A DNA stretch of 64,000 nt, taken from contig NZ_JAJNNZ010000005.1 of NCBI RefSeq assembly GCF_022836845.1, forward strand, positions 186,001 to 250,000. Direction: 5' to 3'. This DNA comes from Vibrio gelatinilyticus. Lineage in GTDB: Bacteria; Pseudomonadota; Gammaproteobacteria; Enterobacterales; Vibrionaceae. Below are positions 59,684 to 64,000 of the stretch, one piece after another. Under the pieces are notes generated by a model. That model worked only from the letters and a program-made list of their open reading frames with translations, did not search any database and had not been told where the DNA came from. A program made the position numbers and the translations under genes. Positions within the stretch are counted from its first letter, which is position 1; each line of letters opens with the position of its first letter.

Positions 59684-61228
59684 GGTAACTATTCACCCGC
59701 GAGCTATTGACGACGGTTTACGATAAAAACGGGGGCGTTTGATAAGCCACTTTGAGCATATGATGTTCGACGATTTCACGCAGCCATTTATAAGCGGAGA
59801 TCTGTTGAAGTTTAGCGGTCTCGATAAGCGAGAACATCCGCTCACGGAACAGGTCTCCGCGATATGAACGAGTTACATAACAGCACTTTCTCATCAATAT
59901 GTAATTTCGGAGAACTCGCTCGGCAGCGTTATTTGTTAACGGACATTCGGAGTCATCCATAAAACGCCAGACCATAGCATCGTCAGCGATGAGATTACGG
60001 CACCGACCTCGATATCGTTTAGAGCATTGATAACTGCCCAGTTTAAGCCAATGAAGCCAGCTTTTTCTTAATCGCCTGAGTCGATGATAATATTGGTTTT
60101 CGCTAATTTTTCTCTCAATATATCGATGGTGGCACCTGAATACGCTATGAGCGATTAATGCGAGTTTTTCTCCTATTTTTTGATTTTCAGGGCAAACACT
60201 TTCCTCGATAGCTATAACGTTTCTCAAGATGTGTGCCCAGCATAACTGTCGTTTGGAGTCATCAATATATTTATAGGCTGAGTATTGGTCAGTCACTAAA
60301 AGGTGTGAGACCGCCTCACCGAGCAGTCGTTTGGCAGCATGTTGATTTCTACCGCTATTAATCTGGAAAAAGGCTACGTCATTGCTCAGTGCAGCCCACA
60401 TCCAACGTTTATCATTATTACGTTGATGTGAGGTTTCATCAGCCATAATCAGTTGAGAGGCTTTGACGGTTTCATGAATTTGTACATGAGTATCAGCTAG
60501 ATATTCAGTCACTCGCCCCTGTGCTGCTGATATCGCCCCAGTAGAGAAGTTCAGCTGAAAAACATCTCTCAGCATAGACTGTATTTTACCTATACTTTGA
60601 TGATGCTGCGTTGCTTGGATTGAGATGAAGCTATGCAGATTTGGGCCCATTTGAACATCAGGCACATAATCTGGAAGCTCTGCTTGATGTTTCTCACCAC
60701 ACCAAGAGCATTCGCCTTTGAATACCTGATGTTCAACAAGTGTGTATGAGATATCAGGCAAGTCAAAGATTTGGTGTCGTTTATAAGGTTTTCGATTTGG
60801 AATAACACAACCACCGCAGTGGCATGTTTTATTTAGTAAGTATTGCTCAACCGAGGCACTATCTTCTACGGGATGAAGTAGTCGGCGATGGCCTTTATGT
60901 CCGGGTTGAGCTCCTTGCTTTTTTCCAGATTTCTTCCGATTAGGTGAAGTATTCTTGGCTTTGTTGTGCAAAGACTGCTGTGATGATGGCACAGAAGAGT
61001 TTCGACTATTTTGATTTAGCCGGTCTTCAAGCTCTGCCAGCTTATTCCACAAAAAGTGGATGATATCTTTCGCCTCTTCAGGCGAATCGAAATCAGGCGG
61101 TGGAGGTAATGTTTTCTTATTCATACCTCCAGATTGCCACCACGAAAAGATCACTCAAGTTGAATATGGGATCAAGTTAACTAGGTCACAGAACTTTGGT
61201 GTCAAGGCCTCGTGGGTGAACAGTTACC
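59684..61228 (-). mobile_element. IS66-family insertion sequence (transposase only)
   Basis: Terminal inverted repeats: the left end starts GGTAACTATTCACCCGCGAG and the right end, read inward, GGTAACTGTTCACCCACGAG, with similarity to about 30 bp. Size 1,545 bp. It carries only tnpC; tnpA and tnpB are absent, as in the ISBst12 type. The flanking 8 bp (ATCTTCAA and TACCGATA) do not match, so there is no target duplication, suggesting a deletion at one end. Confidence 0.75.
59718..61124 (-). CDS. IS66-family transposase TnpC
   Basis: 468 residues from the ATG at 61124, which has GGAGGT upstream; ten residues of the open frame before it are not needed. N-terminal coiled-coil (AELEDRLNQNSRNSSVPSS), zinc-binding CHCGG and CSWCGEK, then the DDE core: ADETSHQRN, VTDQYSAYK, NNAAERVLRN. 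All triad residues are present, so it may be active. Confidence 0.85.
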   Translation of the reverse strand: MNKKTLPPPPDFDSPEEAKDIIHFLWNKLAELEDRLNQNSRNSSVPSSQQSLHNKAKNTSPNRKKSGKKQGAQPGHKGHRRLLHPVEDSASVEQYLLNKTCHCGGCVIPNRKPYKRHQIFDLPDISYTLVEHQVFKGECSWCGEKHQAELPDYVPDVQMGPNLHSFISIQATQHHQSIGKIQSMLRDVFQLNFSTGAISAAQGRVTEYLADTHVQIHETVKASQLIMADETSHQRNNDKRWMWAALSNDVAFFQINSGRNQHAAKRLLGEAVSHLLVTDQYSAYKYIDDSKRQLCWAHILRNVIAIEESVCPENQKIGEKLALIAHSVFRCHHRYIERKISENQYYHRLRRLRKSWLHWLKLGSYQCSKRYRGRCRNLIADDAMVWRFMDDSECPLTNNAAERVLRNYILMRKCCYVTRSYRGDLFRERMFSLIETAKLQQISAYKWLREIVEHHMLKVAYQTPPFLS

Positions 61229-62354
61229 TACCGATAACCTAATTGCGGAACAAGACAAAGGTAAATGGTTCCAAAACGCCATGCGTGTGGTTGCAAGTAT
61301 CTTCGGACCAGTGGTTCCCGCAATTGCCGGTGCTGGTATGTTAATGGGACTACTATCTGGTCTAATTGCTACCAATGTTATCTCTGAAACATCAGATACT
61401 GTCTTCTTCTTTAGATCTATCTCAGTCGCGGTATTCTTCTTCTTACCAATGCTGGTTTCTTTCTCTGCAGCAAAAGTCTTCAAAGTAAATGAATACATTG
61501 CACTGGCTGTTGCGGCGGCGATGATGTCTCCCAAACTGATAGACAAGGCGAGCCAACTTAAAGAGATTGGTGCTGCGGCGGAGCTTAACGTGTTCGGTGT
61601 TATCCCTATCGAACTGATGAACTACGGCGGAGCGATTGTTCCTGCGATCCTTGCTGTTTGGGTACTATCAAAAGTCACTCCGATGGTTGACAAACTGGTC
61701 CCAGCATCAGCAAAGCCTGTGTTCACTCCACTACTGGCTTTTACTATCACCTCGACACTCGTTCTTTCATTCGTTGCACCTGCAGGTATGTGGCTCAGTG
61801 ACGGTGCGGGCTGGGTTGTAAGCTCTCTATTAGAAGTGTCGCCTACTCTTACCGGATTTATCTTTGGCTTGACTCGCCCAATTACTATTGTATTTGGCAT
61901 TCACCACAGCATGACCCCAATTAGTCTCAATAACTTCGCTTTGTATGGCAAAGATCTGCTGATGCCTATCATGTGTCTTGGCAACCTTGCTATTGCTGGT
62001 GCGACTATGGCGATTTGGTACAAGCAGCGTAATAGCGTATCGAAAGAGCAATCTTCAGTGACTGTTGGCTCTGGTGTCACTGCTATCTTAGGTATCACCG
62101 AACCGGCTCTATTTGGTGTTCTAACGAAATACACTAAAGCCATGTTCACAGCAAGTATCGCTGCAGGTATTGTCGGCGCTATTTCTGTCACCATCGACAC
62201 TCACCTAACAAGTTACATCCTGTCTTCGGTATTTAGCTTACCAGCTTACCTTGCAAGTGGAACACAGAACTTTATTCAGGCTGTTCTAGGTGTTGTTGGT
62301 GTGTTCACCCTGTCGTTCATCTTAACAACTATGTTTGTAAAACTAGACGACTAA
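61212..62354 (+). CDS. PTS EIIC permease, 5'-truncated by the IS66-family element
   Basis: The frame starts at a GTG inside the IS right end, so its first residues (GEQLP) are not native. Native sequence begins near 61229. It is the EIIC part of a Glc/Bgl-superfamily permease: ASIFGPVVPAIAGAGMLMGL (first helix), AVAAAMMSPK, FGIHHSMTPISLNNFA (substrate loop with His) and GITEPALFGV (the ITEP motif). EIIB is missing from the gene; usually it is N-terminal in this class. It belongs with kdgK and eda downstream. Probably non-functional unless EIIB is elsewhere. Confidence 0.7.
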   Translation: MGEQLPTDNLIAEQDKGKWFQNAMRVVASIFGPVVPAIAGAGMLMGLLSGLIATNVISETSDTVFFFRSISVAVFFFLPMLVSFSAAKVFKVNEYIALAVAAAMMSPKLIDKASQLKEIGAAAELNVFGVIPIELMNYGGAIVPAILAVWVLSKVTPMVDKLVPASAKPVFTPLLAFTITSTLVLSFVAPAGMWLSDGAGWVVSSLLEVSPTLTGFIFGLTRPITIVFGIHHSMTPISLNNFALYGKDLLMPIMCLGNLAIAGATMAIWYKQRNSVSKEQSSVTVGSGVTAILGITEPALFGVLTKYTKAMFTASIAAGIVGAISVTIDTHLTSYILSSVFSLPAYLASGTQNFIQAVLGVVGVFTLSFILTTMFVKLDD

Positions 62355-62376
62355 CAGACGGCAAAACACTACATAC

Positions 62377-62410
62377 AGGCCTATCAGTTTAGATTGATAG
62401 GCCTTTGTTA
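62377..62410 (+). terminator. Terminator or attenuator between EIIC and kdgK
   Basis: AGGCCTATCA / TGATAGGCCT (62377-62386, 62395-62404), 10-bp perfect stem, then TTGTTAATTTT. Only 112 bp separate the EIIC stop from kdgK, so it may reduce rather than stop expression of the downstream genes. Confidence 0.7.
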
Positions 62411-62465
62411 ATTTTATCCGACGCACACCTATTTTGGTGTGTCACTACACGGGTTAAGAAGAATA

Positions 62466-63428
62466 ATGAAAACCATTGCCATAATTGGTGAGTGCATGAT
62501 TGAGCTAAACGGTAAGCCGTTTGGTGCTATGCAGCAAACCTATGGGGGAGACACTCTCAATGCAGCGGTCTACCTCAGTCGAAGCTGCGAGACAGCAGCA
62601 ATAGAGCACCCTATTAAAGTCTGTTACGTGTCAGCTTTGGGCTCAGATCCGTTAAGTAACGGCCTGAAAGCGCATTGGAATGAAGAGGGTGTAAACACCG
62701 ATCTTGTTCTGATTGATGACAAACGCACACCTGGGCTTTATCTAATACAACTCGATGAGGTCGGTGAACGTACGTTTTTGTACTGGCGCGATCAATCAGC
62801 AGCAAAATACCTGCTAGAGCACCCTGATTTTAAAAAAATAGAAAGCCGCCTTTATTCAGCGCAGATGGTATTTATTAGCGGAATTAGTCTGGCAATTCTC
62901 CCTGATGATGATCGCAACAAACTGGTAGCGTTACTTCACAAGCTGCGTGCGAAAGGAGTCGAAATTGCGTTTGATAGTAATTACCGTCCCGCACTGTGGC
63001 CTGACGACCAATTATCAACGGTTAAAAATATCTATTCAGCAACTTATGAAACCACCGACTTAGCTTTAGTTACCTTTGATGATGAGCACCTCATTTGGGG
63101 TGACAGAACACCTCAAGCAACCATTGAACGTTTACATCAATCAGGGGTGAAAAAGGTCGTTGTTAAGCTCGGAGCTCAAGGTTGCTTAACGAGCGAATCC
63201 TCTTCGGTTGATCCCATTTTAGTTTCGACCCAGCCGGTAAAAAACGTCGTTGATACAACCTCTGCAGGCGATTCATTTAATGGCGGATTTCTTTCTGCTT
63301 ATCTCGCAGGAAAAAGTATTAAGCGATCGTGCCATAGAGGCAATGCACTGGCAGGAAAAGTCATTCAACACCCCGGCGCGATCATCCAGAGAGCGCATAC
63401 CAACGAAATCACAAAAACATTCAAATAG
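62466..63428 (+). CDS. kdgK: 2-dehydro-3-deoxygluconokinase (KdgK-like PfkB kinase)
   Basis: 320 residues from the ATG at 62466 (AAGAAGAATA upstream). AIIGECMIELNGK and YGGDTLNAAVYLSR are the substrate-site opening, FDSNYRPALW the middle KDG-kinase motif, and TTSAGDSFNGGFLSAYLAG the PfkB signature 2 with the catalytic Asp. It phosphorylates 2-keto-3-deoxygluconate, giving KDPG for the aldolase encoded next (eight bases away). The PTS gene upstream suggests the operon handles an uronate- or sugar-acid-like substrate. Confidence 0.8.
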   Translation: MKTIAIIGECMIELNGKPFGAMQQTYGGDTLNAAVYLSRSCETAAIEHPIKVCYVSALGSDPLSNGLKAHWNEEGVNTDLVLIDDKRTPGLYLIQLDEVGERTFLYWRDQSAAKYLLEHPDFKKIESRLYSAQMVFISGISLAILPDDDRNKLVALLHKLRAKGVEIAFDSNYRPALWPDDQLSTVKNIYSATYETTDLALVTFDDEHLIWGDRTPQATIERLHQSGVKKVVVKLGAQGCLTSESSSVDPILVSTQPVKNVVDTTSAGDSFNGGFLSAYLAGKSIKRSCHRGNALAGKVIQHPGAIIQRAHTNEITKTFK

Positions 63429-63435
63429 GTTTACG

Positions 63436-64000
63436 ATGCCTCATTTAAAAGAACAACTTAAAACACTTAAAGTCATTCCCGTTATTGCAATCGATAAGGC
63501 AGAGGACATAGTTCCTTTGGGGAAAGTGCTAGTGGAAAACGGCTTACCCGCTGCTGAGATAACCTTTCGCTCGGAAGCGGCGGTTGAAGCTATTCGTCTA
63601 TTGCGCCAATCTCAGCCCGATATGCTTATTGGGGCGGGTACCGTGCTCAATAAAGCTCAAGCGATTGCAGCCAAAGAGGCTGGAGCAACGTTTGTAGTTT
63701 CACCTGGGTTAAACCCAAATACTGTCAGAGCATGCCAAGAGATTGGCATTGAAATTGTCCCAGGCGTCAATAACCCTAGTGCGATAGAAGCCGCGCTCGA
63801 ACTAGGAGTAAAAACATTAAAGTTCTTCCCTGCTGAACCTTCTGGCGGCATCAATATGGCTAAAGCTCTGCTTGCTCCATACGGCGATATCTCATTTATG
63901 CCAACAGGTGGAATCAACCCGGGCAATATCAATGAGTATCTGGCGATCCCTCGTGTTTTGGCATGTGGCGGCACCTGGATGGTAGACAAGAAGCTCATTG
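63436..64000 (+). CDS. eda: KDPG/KHG aldolase Eda (partial at right edge)
   Basis: 188 residues visible to the window edge. The catalytic Glu is in PAAEITFRSEAAVEAIRLL; GAGTVLNKAQAI and VSPGLNPNTV follow; the Schiff-base lysine is in LKFFPAE; then FMPTGGINPGN and ACGGTWMV. It cleaves KDPG to pyruvate and glyceraldehyde 3-phosphate, following KdgK. Starts eight bases after the kdgK stop, so it is in the same operon. Confidence 0.85.
   Translation, partial: MPHLKEQLKTLKVIPVIAIDKAEDIVPLGKVLVENGLPAAEITFRSEAAVEAIRLLRQSQPDMLIGAGTVLNKAQAIAAKEAGATFVVSPGLNPNTVRACQEIGIEIVPGVNNPSAIEAALELGVKTLKFFPAEPSGGINMAKALLAPYGDISFMPTGGINPGNINEYLAIPRVLACGGTWMVDKKLI

Noticed and set aside
1..64000. CRISPR arrays, rRNA and tRNA genes
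   Set aside because: No regularly spaced direct repeats of CRISPR type and no tRNA or rRNA sequence were recognised by eye; a tRNA scan could not be run.

Overview
The window looks like a Vibrionaceae chromosome, most likely a Vibrio and possibly its second chromosome. The basis is gene content: a second SecD-SecF pair, napGH, YjjI/YjjW, a SoxR-VOC pair, DUF3943 and RoxA-type genes, together with GC/AT composition. This is inference from gene content; no rRNA or tRNA gene is present to confirm it.

Region 1 (1-9.1 kb, minus strand, accessory) is an array of four orphan RHS C-terminal cassettes. Each has a short conserved RHS core ending in DPxGL, a different C-terminal domain and a small downstream gene that is probably its immunity gene. 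Four transcriptional hairpins separate the units. Upstream of the array lie a TPR gene and a Sel1-repeat lipoprotein gene flanked by a 17-bp direct repeat, then decaying copies of a lipoprotein gene whose intact copy is at 9391. Region 2 (9.4-25.6 kb) is ordinary chromosome: two tandem EamA exporters, an S33 peptidase, YitT, an EF-hand protein behind a four-copy 10-bp operator, RarD, a VOC protein divergent from soxR across a textbook SoxR promoter, an aldehyde dehydrogenase, an NIT-domain chemoreceptor, a Gfo/Idh/MocA oxidoreductase, a 3-methyladenine glycosylase and RoxA.

Region 3 (25.6-30.7 kb) is an AT-rich island. It carries an overlapping three-gene operon of exported proteins: an unknown protein with a probably frameshifted signal peptide, a carbohydrate-binding-like protein, and a GHSQG hydrolase fused to a KTSC domain. 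An IS256-type transposase remnant cut by an IS3-family element follows. Region 4 (30.7-56.6 kb) holds a BamA-like barrel, another EamA exporter with an unusual leader, ACR3 with a divergent CopZ-like cysteine protein, an RNA methyltransferase, MATE, a KdgM-like porin, SecD2-SecF2, DedA, NapG-NapH behind a perfect FNR site, a DUF3943 protein, an EAL-AraC operon, an esterase, an MscS channel, a LysR regulator, a small barrel and a MaoC-like protein.

Region 5 (56.7-64 kb) has the glycyl-radical enzyme YjjI with its activase YjjW, then an IS66-family element that has removed the start of a PTS EIIC gene. That EIIC gene is followed by KDG kinase and KDPG aldolase, so a sugar-acid or related PTS catabolic operon has probably been damaged. 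Many start codons were moved from the longest open frame to one with a better ribosome-binding site; these choices are stated per gene.
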